Of a DNA stretch of 64,000 bases, positions 35,630 to 49,200 are shown piece by piece. Both the position numbers and the translations under genes were made by a program. Numbering within the stretch: the stretch's first letter is position 1; the number at the start of each line of letters is the position of its first letter. Source of the stretch: Smittia aterrima (taxonomy: Eukaryota > Arthropoda > Insecta > Diptera > Chironomidae); NCBI GenBank assembly GCA_033063855.1, contig CP093829.1:25017537-25081536 (forward strand), in the 5' to 3' direction. The notes under the pieces were generated by a model, which was given only the letters and a program-made list of their open reading frames with translations, did not search any database and was not told where the DNA came from.

Positions 35630-35803
35630 TGAAGATGGAGTTTAGCAGAAGTTTGATCAACAAGTGATTGGAAATAAATTTCAGAAATAAAAAACAATAA
35701 GTCAAATTTAAGAAGACTGGGTTCGAATCCCAATCTGTAAATTCGTAGTTTAGTAAAGTTGCACATCCTTTTTTGCTCTAGATTTTGATCCAAAGGAGAT
35801 CCT
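35630..35803 (-). pseudogene. Broken partial copy of the fumarylacetoacetase gene
   Basis: This segment matches about 34431-34606 of FAH in the same orientation: the start of exon 3 (SLVDQTSAKLHLQ, against SLVDQSSAKLHLQ), the whole intron, and the end of exon 2 (GSPLDQN). It includes the unusual intron motif GGGTTCGAATCCCAAT. Everything else of FAH is absent and exon 2 is interrupted, so no enzyme can come from it. The open frame on the minus strand at 35536-35793 is a shadow of this copy. Divergence of the intron suggests a moderately old event. Confidence 0.85.
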
Positions 35804-35876
35804 AAAAGGACAAGACATTCGTTTAAAGGAAAAATATTTTTTACTTTATTTTTTCTCGCTAATCAAAGCTAGAATT

Positions 35877-37409
35877 TTATTCCTTCTTCACTTTCTTCAA
35901 TTTACCAAAAACTTTCCTGAAGAGAGACAAAATCGTTCTTATTAAATAAATAGTTAAAGCTAACGCTCCGAATATGTCGAGCCAATGTCGTTGATAGAAA
36001 GGAACGTGTCGACCGGGATATTTCAAATGCTTTGCACCTTTGTGTCTGATTACGTATTCCGTCCACCAAACTGCCTTCTCGCGACTCGTCATGGGCGAAT
36101 CGTTCAATAACTGTTTGAACCTTTTGATGCTTTCTTTGTATTTGGGTTTCAAAATCTCGACGATTGCATTGTGAAGAGATTCTTCTGTGATGTCTTCAAG
36201 ATCTAAACGCAATCCTAATCCTTCTTCCTGAATCTTATGACAGTTTTGATATTGATCAAGTAAAAATGGAATTCCTAGCATTGGCGTTTCTCTGTCGATC
36301 GATTCTTCAAGAGACATCAATCCGCCTTGTGTTATGAAAAGTTTCACGTTAGGGTGAGCTAAGAGATCTGATTGAGGAAACCATTTACTGATCCGGATGT
36401 TGTCCGATTTATTCACAAGTCGATCATCTTCAAACTTCCACAGAATGTCGTAAGGAAGTTTACGAAATACTTCGATGAAAATAGCTTTTGTTTCATTTCT
36501 TAAATCCTTTGATTTCACGTTCGATCCGAGGCTCATGTAGATTACGCCGTTCTGTGAAGAGTCAAGTAATTCTTTGAGCTCACCAACGACGGGTTTCGGA
36601 GGGAAAATGTGCATTGATCCAAGTTGAATTGTGTTTGGCGTGATTGGACGTGCGTAGTCGAGAACTGGATTCGTGTTTACGAAAACTAGTTCAACACGAT
36701 CTTCTATTTCTTGTAAGCCCTTTGAAATATTAGGAAAATGTTTGTAGACTTGCCTTAATCCGATTATTTCAAAGATTGGCTGAAGAAGAAACTTTGTTCC
36801 GATGTAATAAACGAAACTGTTGATTCTCTCGATGAGTTTTAGTTTGCCATGTTGATAGGGAAATAATATTTCCGGATGAATTACAGGATTCGCTTCATTG
36901 CCAAGAAGTTCATGAACAGGAATGCCAGCGCCAATAGCAGAAAACCCAATCACTGGACAATCAAATACTTCTCCTAAAGCAAGCATCGGACTCGCGAATA
37001 AATATTCGAGAATTATCAAATCGAAATGATATTTCGTGTGGTTCTTGATCAAATCTTGCACTTCACTTTGTCTCAATTGTCTCTCGGATCGTTTGATCTG
37101 AGCTTTCAATAATAAATAGAAAAGTTTAAGTCCTCCAACTTCTTTGCACTCAACGAAATTTATATTTTCTTCGTAGGAACTGTCCATGTAAATTTCTGTT
37201 ATGTTGGGATGATTGCTGTTCATTCGATCCGCTGTTAAGATTGTCAAGTGATGACCACGATCAGCCAAGTCCCTTACCAAACTCTGATAAACGATCTGAT
37301 GGCTGTAGCTTGGGTAATAGAAAATCCCAAGAATATTTGCGTTTTCTGAAGGCTCGATCAGAGTAATCATCCAAAAAATTGCAGTGATTGTCCTTTTAAT
37401 TTCCAACAT
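35877..37409 (-). CDS. UDP-glycosyltransferase (insect UGT), intronless
   Basis: Single exon, 510 residues. Conjugates sugars, usually glucose in insects, to small lipophilic molecules on the lumenal side of the ER. N-terminal signal peptide (about 1-24), then the acceptor-binding half (FYYPSYSHQIVYQSLVRDL, GHHLTILTAD). The donor-binding half holds VIYMSLGSNV, DILWKFE, ISKWFPQSDLLAHPNVKLF and the UGT signature TQGGLMSLEES ... GIPFLLDQYQN (about residues 363-395), ending in a TM helix (LDIFGALALTIYLIRTILSLF) and a cytosolic Lys-rich tail (KKVKKE) suited to ER retention. Gln replaces the usual His of the HGG signature, a variation seen in insect UGTs. ATG 37409 is the first true ATG; the frame also opens at a TTG 9 nt upstream. 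TATAAAAG lies at 37478-37485. Confidence 0.92.
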   Translation of the reverse strand: MLEIKRTITAIFWMITLIEPSENANILGIFYYPSYSHQIVYQSLVRDLADRGHHLTILTADRMNSNHPNITEIYMDSSYEENINFVECKEVGGLKLFYLLLKAQIKRSERQLRQSEVQDLIKNHTKYHFDLIILEYLFASPMLALGEVFDCPVIGFSAIGAGIPVHELLGNEANPVIHPEILFPYQHGKLKLIERINSFVYYIGTKFLLQPIFEIIGLRQVYKHFPNISKGLQEIEDRVELVFVNTNPVLDYARPITPNTIQLGSMHIFPPKPVVGELKELLDSSQNGVIYMSLGSNVKSKDLRNETKAIFIEVFRKLPYDILWKFEDDRLVNKSDNIRISKWFPQSDLLAHPNVKLFITQGGLMSLEESIDRETPMLGIPFLLDQYQNCHKIQEEGLGLRLDLEDITEESLHNAIVEILKPKYKESIKRFKQLLNDSPMTSREKAVWWTEYVIRHKGAKHLKYPGRHVPFYQRHWLDIFGALALTIYLIRTILSLFRKVFGKLKKVKKE

Positions 37410-40233
37410 TGCGCCCAAGTAAAAAATTTCTTCAACCGATGTAAAAAGACTAAACTCTCATCAACATCTCACGGCAGCTTTTATAGTTTCTTTGTGACAT
37501 CTGCAACAAATTTCTTTAATGACTCCCCACCGATGAATTGATTTTTCACAAATTCGTCATAGTTGACTTTAGAATGGAGAGAAAAACATTGCAAATATTT
37601 CCGTCAAATATTTGACGAACATAAACGATGAATCAATTTTTGTTTAAATGCAGTTTCTCAAGAATAAAGTGATTGGGAGAGAGAATCACTTGGATCGCGT
37701 AACCTGCATCGAGACAACGGCAATTGTCACTCGAAAGGTGCTAATTGATGCTTCGCGGCCTGAATTTTGACGCTGCGCTGAGAGTGAGAGGAGAAAAATC
37801 ATCTTAAAATAAATATTTACTTGAGCAATCATCGAATTCGCATTGTTGATTGTTACTCAAGCCACAAGCCCTTCTTAAAACAAAACAAATTTAAACATTT
37901 TAACGTCGTTTATTAGCAGATAGGTTCGTCGAATTCACTCTTCACGCAAAGACGAATTGCAAACGTTGGCTGTGCCTCATGTCGAAGATGTTTTCATTTA
38001 TTCTACTAAACACGCAAAAAAAAATTTGCCAAAAGGTTCGCGATGAATTTAAATGCTTGTTGACAGAAAAAACCTTAAGAATTTCGTGCTGTCAATTGTT
38101 ATTGAAGACGAAGTTATCTTACTTCGCTTTATTTATTTGTCATCTTCATTAAAAATTTCTGAAAAAATAAAAATGCTTATCAAGAATTTGTTTCACTTTC
38201 CGCTGTTCCTTGACTCTTGGCATTTCCACCTTGCAAATCTAATGAATAAAAATGTGTAATTAAAAACCAGCTTAGCTTGTTGTTCGAATTAAACTTCATT
38301 TTATTGTGTATCCATTTGTTTTTCTTTCAACTTTAAATATTTTTCCAGTTTGTCTCATTAAATAGTTTTTCATTTACTTTTATCAACCATGCAGCAGGTG
38401 AAATCTTTTGTGAAACTCACTGTGCACTAACAACACATAAAACATCTATAGAATGGCTTTGTTTGTTATCATTTCTTTAATAGAGGAATATTCTTAAGCG
38501 ATGTAGAAGTTTGCTTGATATTCCTTTCAGCGAACAACTCTCTCACGAACAAGATTTATAAAAACTTTCGTTTTCATCTGTTTGAGATGTTTTGGAAGAC
38601 TTTGTGAGTTTTGTTGTTACTTTTGCAATTATTCTACGGAACTTAAAACTTATGATTGACCAACAGCGAGTCGTCGACATCTGGAGATGTCGCTTACAAG
38701 CCGTGAAAGGCCATTTACATAATTTATAGCCTTAATTACGATTTCGATATTAGTTTGATTTGAAATCAAAAAGCGCAAAAAATAGAAGCGATCTCGACTA
38801 AATATTTCTTTTCTGTCTGAGCGAGTGATAAAATCTGTAAATGTGATCAACAATAAATATTTTGCTTTACTCGTGATGTTTGAACTTTTCTTCCAGAATC
38901 AAACTTTCAATTGCCAACCAATCCTTTTGACTTGATATTTACAACAATCAAGGCTGATAACTCAAATTAAACTATTCATCGTTTAAAAACTTTACAGCTA
39001 CTATTAATTTAATAATTTTGTGTCGCACGACTCTTTATGACCAATATCGATTTGATTATTGCGAACTACACGACGAAATGTTTCTAAGAACATTACGAAT
39101 AAAAATTAAATCTTCGAGATAATAATAATTTTTTAGCTAAAAATTCAATTAAAGTTTCAAACTTTTCAACTTTTCAATCATCCCTCAGTTCACAAATTCT
39201 TTCAGTCATTTTTAGTAAAGGAATTTACGCGAAATGAAGTTTAAAGATTCAATCGTCGAGTTGTTGACCGTAAAGTCTCCAACTGTTCAATGAATCATGC
39301 AACTATCAATTAATTGACATTATATAGGATTCAACACGACATTTGTTTCAAGGATGTCGTTAGAACTAAATTTACAACTTATGAGTAACACGAAAAGGAA
39401 TTATAGAATTCCTCGATTAGGTTGTGCAAGATTTTCCTTTTCATTCGTTGTGGAAACGGATCGTGAGTGAGCGAATTCGAAAAAGTTTGAAAATAAAGGC
39501 TCAAAACATAACTCATCACATCAATTTGTGCAATACTTTTGGAAATCAAAGGTGCAAGAAATAATTGAACTACGATTTCATTTAATTGAGATTTCAGGTG
39601 GTAATTTTAGATCTTACAATTGAGATTTTTTTTTCTTGTCCAATCACGTTAATTAAACTTTTCTTATTTTACAGGCATTTCATAAATTAACTTGACTTCA
39701 GTGAAACAAAATGGAAAATAAAGTCAAGTGAGACTTGACTAAAGTTAAATATTGAAACAAAACATCAAGTGCATTTAAGTGCAATAAATCATTCGATATG
39801 TGCTTCGATTCAAAAAGAGTGCAAATACTTTCGTGATCGTTTAAATAAATTCTTCATAGATCAACAATAAACAGATAGAAAACTTTAATAAATTATCAAC
39901 ATATTAGACTTTGAAGCTTCAAGAGGTAAACGATATTATTAACGGTTATCATTGATTCATTTGATATGTCATCTATGACGATACTCCTTGGTTGTTTGGA
40001 TTTCTAGATTTCTTTAATATTTTACTTAACGGCTAATACTCACGGCCCATCCGACATTCACAGACACGATGAAATAAAATATGTTTTACGACGAGGGGGG
40101 GAATGTCCAGGCAGTTGGATAATTATTAAACTTTAAATTGCCCGCGAGAAAAGTAATGGTTATTGGATTTGTTGATGATTTGTTTCTACTTTTGAATCTA
40201 CTGATCGTGAAGACACCTCGAGCTTCGAGTTAT
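37410..40233. other. Intergenic between UGT and Gad1
   Basis: Carries the UGT promoter (TATAAAAG 37478-37485, minus strand) and, at its far end, the Gad1 3' UTR. The rest is AT-rich, with no domain-bearing frame and no repeat I could recognise. The frames at 38053-38259 and 38650-38853 are treated as accidental. Confidence 0.55.
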
Positions 40234-43200
40234 TTACAAATCTTGACCCAAGTTGTCAATCTCGTTCAACATGAAGTCGACATCTTTTTCAGTGACAGCA
40301 GCTGACGAGATGATTGATCGGAAGAAATTGGGGCGACGATCGTCTGGTTGATAACCAACCATCAAAGTTCCCGATTGCATCATGCGAGCTTTGATTATCG
40401 GGCAGATCTAAAAAACAATATTTGTTTATAATTAAACAATTAATAAATTCTCATTTTCCTGTTTACCTTGGCCAACTCGTCTTCACGTTGCTTGTTGTGT
40501 GGAGTACCACGAAGTCTCTTTGGAATATACCAGAAGCAAACGTTGACCAACTCAGGTTCCATGATCAAATAGAACTTGTCAGATTGTTCCTTTATTCGCT
40601 TAACTTCGTAATGAGTCAGTTCAATCAATCGATCCATGCGAGCCTCGAATCCAGAATCTCCTTCCGAGCGCCATTGAAGCCACAACTTGAAGATGTCATT
40701 GTGACGTCCGCACTGAATGACTTTGTCGCCAGTGTCATATCCAATATCGTAGAGCTTGTCAGTCATGAAAAGGTATTCGGCTGACATTTGGTTACAACTC
40801 AGCAGCAAGCCCTATGTAACGATCGAGATGAAATATGTTAAAAAAAAGTAAATTTTATTGCTGCCCTCCCCTGTTCGAGTTCAAAATTAATTTTCCAGCC
40901 AACAACTGTGACCGATGCGTAACACATTTTACCGACGTCACGAAAATTAATAAAACTCGAAATGGAAATAAACTTTTTCACCCTAACAAGCACGAAACTT
41001 ACGTCTTCTTTGAAATGTATGCTGGAGCATTGCAACAAAGCCCCCATCAACTTGTGCGGGTTCCATGTGACCGAATCAGATCTAGAAAGGTGTCAAAGTA
41101 AATCCATCAACTGTTTGCTCTTTAGATTAAACTTTAAATTAATCAACTGCTGCCACAACGAGACCCAGATGGATGTTTGTCGGTAAACAGACGCTGGGGA
41201 CAGCACATCGGATCATGCAGCCCTCTTATCATTTGTTTGTTCAGCGACACTTTCACGAGAGAGATTTTGTGATGCAAATTCTTTGAACCCCTTCACCAGA
41301 TTGACGCAGGGGGTGGAAATTAGCTTGAGATGAGTTTTTAAATAAAAGTCAGCAGACATCACACGCGCACAGAAGGAAACTCAACCCTCACGAGATGTTA
41401 CAGGAAATGTTTTTCTCCCTTCGAACGCTTGCCGTGCGCAAACAAATTGTGGCAGTAAGAGGATTCGAATAATAGACACAAAATGATGACACTCCTACAG
41501 CCGACAATTGATTTGTGTGCGGAAGAATGATAAACAGACGCTCGAGGAGCGACAAAATATGTTTTTATTTGCAGAGAAATCACGGAGGAAAAACATAAAA
41601 AAAATCTGTCGCTGATGGGCCATTTCGCAGATGAGAGATTTTTTGCCAAGGAGAGTTTGATTAATTGTCGTTTGGGCTTTTCATGTTCTCTTCACATGTG
41701 AACGAAGCGAAGGGAATGAAGGAAAAAGTTTTATGATTTGACTGAGCTGTGATTAAAAAGTTTTCTTTCCACAGACTTTGAAAGTCAGAAAAGTTTAGAT
41801 TTAATTTTCTTCAAGTTCGGTGACATTTGGTTGATGAGTTATGAGACAGTTTTTGGTCTGAACGACTCGAGACTTATCGAAATTTATGTTCCCATTTCCA
41901 GTCATAAAAAATCTGAACTTCCCTCGCGTTGATAACTTTCATGCTTTATCTCTGCTTTTAATGTTCGAAATATGTTTTTTGCAGAAGGGGAAGCATCGAA
42001 ATTCTTTCTCGACTCGAGTGGAATTTAAATTGAATTTATGAAAAACAATTTGCGACAATCGAGCGACGAGAAGGGGTCGAACGTGTTCACTGCTTTGCCC
42101 TGGAGTGCGATTAATGGTTTAACAATTAATTAATTGTTACACTCCACTTTATTGGCAACAGAGTTTTATCATTAGTAGGGCAATTAATCATGAGAAACTA
42201 CGTCAGAGTCAGAGCAGAATCACTGGCCACGTGAACGTGAAGCAATTTAAATTTCTTGACAGTCACGACGACTTCTGCGGTTTTTAATTCGAGATTTTCA
42301 TTCATCAACGTCCAATAAATCAAACTGGATTTAAGATTAATTACGCAAATGTGCGGTTGAGGTTTAATTGAAGTAAAGAAAAGTGTAACACAATTTTCAC
42401 ATTTCCATTAAAGTCGCTTTTCCATCATCTCATGATCCGCTTTAAAGCAACAAAAAATCTTTTTAAAATTCCTGCAGCGAGTTCTCGAATAGCAAATCCC
42501 GCATTTGCCTATGAAAATAAATAGAAAAACACAATCAATTTTCCCTCATCGTAGAATCTCTTTCTTTTCATGTCCATAAAACTTAATCCCGAACATAAAT
42601 AATCGACGTTGAAGATGGAAGAGAGGGTCTGATCAAGCAGAGAGTACGACAGGTTCATGATAAGAAAGCCGAACAATCAATCTCAATTTTCTTTTCATAT
42701 TTAAAGGAAATTGCCATTGAAGTTGCCAACGAATTTAGTTTTAAAGGAAATTCCGAATCAATTAATGTCGAACTCATTCAAATCAAGAAACTCAACAAAT
42801 GTCAAAACGGCGATGATTAAAAATCATCCCCCGAAGGGTTAAATGAACAACAATGAAAGTTACGCAATCTCTCATTCCTTTGTTCGCATTTAAATCTCGT
42901 GATTCCGGAAAAAAATGTTTTGAATTCTTTTCTTTACCTTTCGATTCCTGACAATCGTGGAGACCGGTATTGCTTTGACAGAAGCAATCCACCACCCCAA
43001 GCAGCCTGGAATTAAAAATTGTTTGCAAAAGGTTCATCGGAATGGAAGAAAGAATGAGCAACTCACGTCTACGTGGAACCAGCAATTATACTTCTGGCAA
43101 ATATCAGCGATGTCGTTCAACGGATCGAACGCACCCAAAACAGTTGTGCCTGCTGTGGCGTTAACGAAGAATGGAATCTGTCCGCGATTCTTGCGTTCGA

Positions 43201-46200
43201 CGATCAATCTTTCGAGTTCGCTTGGAATCATTTTGCCATGTTCGTCTGATGGGACAGAAACGCAGTTCTCAGTTCCCAATCCACAGACAGACGAGCAAGA
43301 CTTGATTGAGTAATGGCATTGGTCTGATGTGAACATGCACAAGTCTCCGGGCAATCCGCGTGGTCCATGTTCTTTGTAGTCTGGGAACATCTTATGACGA
43401 GCAGCCAAGAACGCATACAAGTTAGAGATTGAACCTCCTGGAGCTAAGATGGAATCTCCTCCTTGATAGCCGATAATCTCTCGCATCTTCGACAGAATAA
43501 CGTTCTCCATTAAGATGAACACCGGAGCAATCTCGTAAGTGAACATGTTAGTGTTGGCAGTGGCAGTTAACCACTCTCCAGCCATCGAGACGATATCCAA
43601 ACCGCATGAGAGTTGATTGAAGAAATGAGGATGACCTGAGATGAAGTAAAAAGAAGGAAAATTGTTTCCATTAAACTCGATTGTTGCCTTTAATGTATCG
43701 GAATAATCCGCTACTCTGAAGTGAGATTTTTGCAGCCCTCGTCACATTTGAAGATGCTTTTAATGAATAAAAGTGGAAGTAAGTCCCGTAATCTCATGTC
43801 AGTATTTGACATCATCATCATACGTTTAAATAAGCACATTGTTTGCTACAAGGCTCGTCCCCCTCAAATCCCATCTCAAAATCGCATCAGATGCTCACGG
43901 GAGTGGAATGCAAGGGAAAATCGATGAGAAAAACAATTTTCATCCATCTGAGAGTGAACGGAACTTTAAAAAATAATTTCTCTTTCTTTTGACTTGGAAT
44001 TTCAGCAATTTTCAATTAAAGCTCAAGAGGGAAAAACGATTTGTCTGTTTCGTTCTTTAATAATCCAGCTCAATAGCGAATGAAAGTGAGTGAGGCATTC
44101 ACTCGAACCCCGTTCGATTATTCGTATCAAGTGTAGCGTGAGTAAATGCCCTGATGCTGACTGTTTGTAACATTTGAGAGCAATTATTCTCTCGTTTAGA
44201 TCAGAAACATCAAACTGCAATTATTTATTGCAAAGTCTTATCAAAGATGTTTCGACATTAAAGAGAAACTCAAGTGTCTTCAGCCTTCAAAAAGATTTCA
44301 ATTCACATCACAAATTGACCGAGAAAACTCAGACCGCAAAGCTCCGGAAATTAAGAATTCTGTGAATGAATCAGAGTCGAGCACGCACCAGAGAAAACAA
44401 TTCTCGTAATAATTTTCTATTCAATTTACTGAGCCGACAAGTCGGGTCGTCCTGCGTTAAAAGTCATGTTTATGATTGAATTATTATCACGATGAAAACA
44501 TTGTTTGTCTTCCCTTCTCACATTTTCCCGCAAAACAGCCTCGAGGGAGGAAATGAATTCTCAGTTTCAATGAGCTCATTCATAACTTCCCGCAGCACGA
44601 GTCACGTGTTTGCGATATTGATTAGATTAGGAAAATCCACAAAAGAGTTTCCTTCATGTGAACGAAGAGTTGAAATCAAAGGATGAGAAATACTAGAAAG
44701 GTAAGAGTTCCAAATTTAAAGTTTTCCACCCTTTGGAAATTTGCCATCAAAAGTTTTGATTGTGCGGGAAGGATTTTCAACCCAAATTGAATTTTGATGA
44801 GCTTTACTGATGTGATTATGGCACTTTTAGTTGCAAGAGGGAAGCGATTTCCCATTGAATTTAGTTCGATGATGGAATCTGTGCATTGCATTGTTAAATA
44901 ATTCAATATCTTGGTTTATTTACGAGGAGATTATTTGCATCGAACTCACCAGTTTTCACTTGATACTTCAATGTAGTGGCGCAATCGACGATCAACTGCT
45001 GCAACGGAACGGGATTCTCTCCGATTTCAAGATCCAACAACTTCTTCATGTCTTCGGGATGATGGAAATCAAGAATCTTCTCGTTTCTATCATTGGTAGC
45101 GTTCACGTAGTCCAAAAGAAGGTCGACAACCTTCTGCAGGAATTCACGAGTCTCAGGCTGAGCCGTTTCGATATGAGGCAAAATATCTGGAAAGACATCA
45201 TCATGAAAAGACTATTAATAAATTTCTTTTCATTTTTTTATTGGGATAAAATTTATTGATTTCCGAAGACATTGAGATAACCTACTCAAGGAAAAATGAT
45301 CAAGCATTGAGTTTCAAAAGAGAAATATCTCCGGGGAGAGAAGATTTAACCTCGAGGATTACTCTGATGATAAATGAGAGCAAACTTGGACAGAGAAACA
45401 TTTTCGAATTAGGTTTCTTTCACTTTATTTCATTTTAAACATTGCATTTTAATTAAAAATTCTTTACAAGGAATTTTAAATTGAAACTTGTGCAATGAGA
45501 ATAATTTTTGTTGAAAACAATTTTCTTCTCTCCCTTCAAGAAACATTTAATTCAAGACATTCAGTGAATGATTGCTAATTTCGTGAGATTTCCTTTCCTC
45601 CCTAGTGCGACTGCACTCGAGGCTCACAAACAACCCCAGCAGGAGCTTAAGTTGTCTCATTCAATGAATTAATACATTATTTTGATGCTTTACGGTTGAA
45701 GAGACTACGAGTGGGAGTCAACGAAGGGATTTCGATCTCCAAATTGAATTTTAATGTTGTGGAAAAACAATCGTTGCAAGTTCTCTTATCGGAAGGTCGT
45801 GGCCACAATGGAAAATAAATGAGAATATGATGGCAGCGACTGTTACGCAATCAACATTTCCACGATTCTCCTTTTTCCAACTCAGAGTTTGCACAATGAC
45901 GTCATAAGAGATGATGGATGAGACATTCTGTCGTCGACATTTGGTGTTTGCCTCTTTTGAAGCTTTTCATAAATTTCAAGTGCCAAGGCAAGGGCACTTG
46001 AAGAGGATTGAGTTGAGAGTTTGTTATTTTAATGCGCACTTGAAATTGATAACTGTGAGATTCGTAAAAATCGAATCGAAACGTTGGGGAATGAAGAAAA
46101 AGAAAATTTGAACACCTGAAAGACTTTTATTTTACTGAGAAAACTTTCAAATTAAATTTAATCGCATGGAAAATTTTCTGTTGATCGAATTAAATTTTAC

Positions 46201-49200
46201 GATTTTCTTGCTGTTGCTTTTCGTGACTCTCAAGAAACCAAACGGCTCGAAATTAAACTCAAATTAGCCACGGCAATAAGTCAGAAGGGGAAGCAGAGAA
46301 ATTTAATTAAACGTTGCCATTTATCAAACGTTACATGTGTTCGCATCGTTCTACTCAGCATTCTTTCACAGCTGAGGAATTTATTTGTTATTACTATTCT
46401 CTGGGTGGCTGATTCGACTGTTTGCAGACTCAACAAACGAACACTTGCAACACGAATTTTCCCCGTCGAAACATTCTTCGTTGTTTCTCTCTTCGACGTT
46501 TAAACGTTAGGGGATGAAAACGACCCTCCTTGGAAATCGCAACAATTACATTCCTTAAACATTCTCTAAGTGTTTTTAAATCGGTTTAAGTATTAAAGCG
46601 AGCGACCCAACATCTTGAAGAAGAGAGAGTGTCTGCAATTAATGGAAAAGCTTGAAGATGAAGTCAAAAGCTGCGACAATAATCGGCTTAAACATTTTAA
46701 CTAAGAAGGAAAATTCTTTTGTTTCCTCTGAGAGGCTGTCAAGAGCAGGCAACTTAATTCCATTAATTTACGCCTCGAATCACAGTCCCAGATAAACTTT
46801 AACAAAACGAGAAGTCTTTAACAAACAGAAGACCAGCGAGCGCACATTTGAATCCATAAACAAGATTCACTGAAGTGGATAAATGCTTTGTTACTCTGCA
46901 GTGCCATTTGATGCTCTGCAGCTTCTGTTGTGAGTTTAATATCCTCCCTCGTTGATTCAACCCTCGCTTATGACTCCCACAACGTGTGTCTCTTTTAATA
47001 ATAAAAAATCAAATATTCTTTCAAAGGCAAAGGAAGAAATCTATGAAGATAAAAGTTGAGTATGATGTATGAGCTATTGATAGCGTGGGCAGGCCTAAGA
47101 ATGAGAAAGGCAAAGTCTTTTTTATGATGTAATCGGATCTCAAGCATAACTCTGGAGATTTTTCCGACTTCCAGATAATAAATCTGAATTAAAATGACTT
47201 CACGAAAGCCTTGAAATTCTCAGACGTTGAAGTATTTCCCTAACAAACGGAAACAAGATTCACAAGGTGATTAGCATTAATGAGAATTACATCCTTAGTA
47301 GCAGTTTAAATCAATTTCTTCACAACAAACTTTATCTCTCGTCAGCCTCGGGCAAAACACAAAAGTGCCATTAAACGTGGTGAATATTTCATGAGTGAGA
47401 AATTGCACAAATTGTCTCGACTCGCGGGCATTCAATCAATTAAGGGATTAAGGACAGGAGGTTCAACTCACCATGTGCTGTGAGATTCGCAGTCTTCTCA
47501 GACAGTTTGTAGTTGTTTGGATTGATTGACGTCGACATTGTCTGTAGGAGAAAAAGAAAAATAAGAAAAATTTAGTGAAGTGAATGAAAAGAAAATTCCG
47601 ATTGTACCTTCTCGAAACTTTTTTCTTTAAATTCAAATATTAGGTTTAAACTTTAACAACGCAGTCTTCTAGATAATTTGATAAACCTTTAACAACTTTT
47701 AAGATTATTCGTAGATTTTTCTAAAATATATTTTTTCCTTTATAGATTCTCTAATATTTAAGATCAACGAAGATATCACACAGAGTTAGATAGATAGAAT
47801 GTCTCTTAAACTTTTCTTGTTGCTTTGGATTTAAAAATAAATATTCTCTGCTGTCCTGTAATTTTAATTGATTCCGGAAACTTTCACTTCGAAATTTCTT
47901 TCTATTCCTCAAGGCAAATTTGAAATTTTCACAAATTTCTCTCCTTTTGTACGATCAACGCGCACAAAACTGTGTTCACTTGAACAATCTCAGCAGCTAT
48001 GAGTCAGCTCCGTTCATCATCACAATTATTTAAAGCAATGAATGGGGAGCTTCTATTGCGTCATCGTCGAGTTCTGCTTCGGCCATATTGGAAACGAGGC
48101 GGAGCTATTCTCGAGTGGGGGAGAGGGATTCATTTCATTGTGAGAGTTGAAAAACTGTGTAGGTGGATTTGTGGGAGATTTGCGGGAGCTTTTCATCAGG
48201 ATAAAACTCTTTTTTTATGGCTATCGTTGCTGTGTCGTTGAACGGCAAATAAACGACGTCGACGACGAACTAGATTAATATTTATTGCGACTATCTTAAG
48301 AACAATTATAACGTTAGAGCTTCCTTGTCTCTTCACGGCGTTTAACTTCTTTTTTTGTCTTAATTGCCGCTAATTGCCATGACTTTTCCTGTTTGGAAAT
48401 TCGCCATAATGACGTCATGGGTGGAAGCAAAATTTTCTCTCCCGTTCTTCCCTCTCTGACCTACTTTCAGTGTCTGCATTACACGATAAGAGGTTTTCCT
48501 TTTACCCAACAATGTTCCTTTTCCTTCCATATCGCTTACGCAATGATTCTATTCAAATCTCTTCTGCAAATGTTGACGCTTCTCAACGAGAATTGAAACA
48601 TCACTTTCAGGGCATTGAAACTATTATCAAACACATAGAGAAGGCTTCACTGCAAATTGAGCCATGCAAGAAAGATTCTTTTAAGCTCGTAGGTGAAATA
48701 AAATCGATAGATCTGATGCTGACGTGAGGCGGAGTCTAGCGAACCATACAAACAACAGAAGCTCAGCAAACCAAATTGGCTTTTGATCAAACTTTCTACG
48801 GCGATAGAGCGGAAGGAATTATTCAAAAAGTTTTTCTTCCTCTTTTTACGTTTTAGGTTTGAGAGCGAGCGAGCAGATAGCATGTCTCATTGTTATAGCA
48901 AATGAGTTGTTTTAAAAAGATTTCGTTCGATTATGCAAAAAAGATTCACAATTTTATGAACTAAGGCAAAATTGTTGAAATTTCATTTTAGGAATTTTCC
49001 TCATTAATAAAGAAACTTCTTCTAAGTTAGATTGAACCCTTAGAGTTCACGTAGTCTACAAAGTCGTTCCAAGGACGAAACTGAGACACTCGTAAAGCAA
49101 AAGAAAGCGAGTACCATCTGTTTCCTTCATTAGATGACACTTTTGGATAAGTTTTGTTGGCAGTTCAAGGAAATGAAAGTTTGATATTAATGAGACAACT

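Noticed and set aside
35536..35793. 85-codon minus-strand gene
   Set aside because: It is the broken FAH copy read through its intron.
47999..48241. 80-codon plus-strand frame inside Gad1 intron 1
   Set aside because: No domain, no promoter, and composition like surrounding intron.
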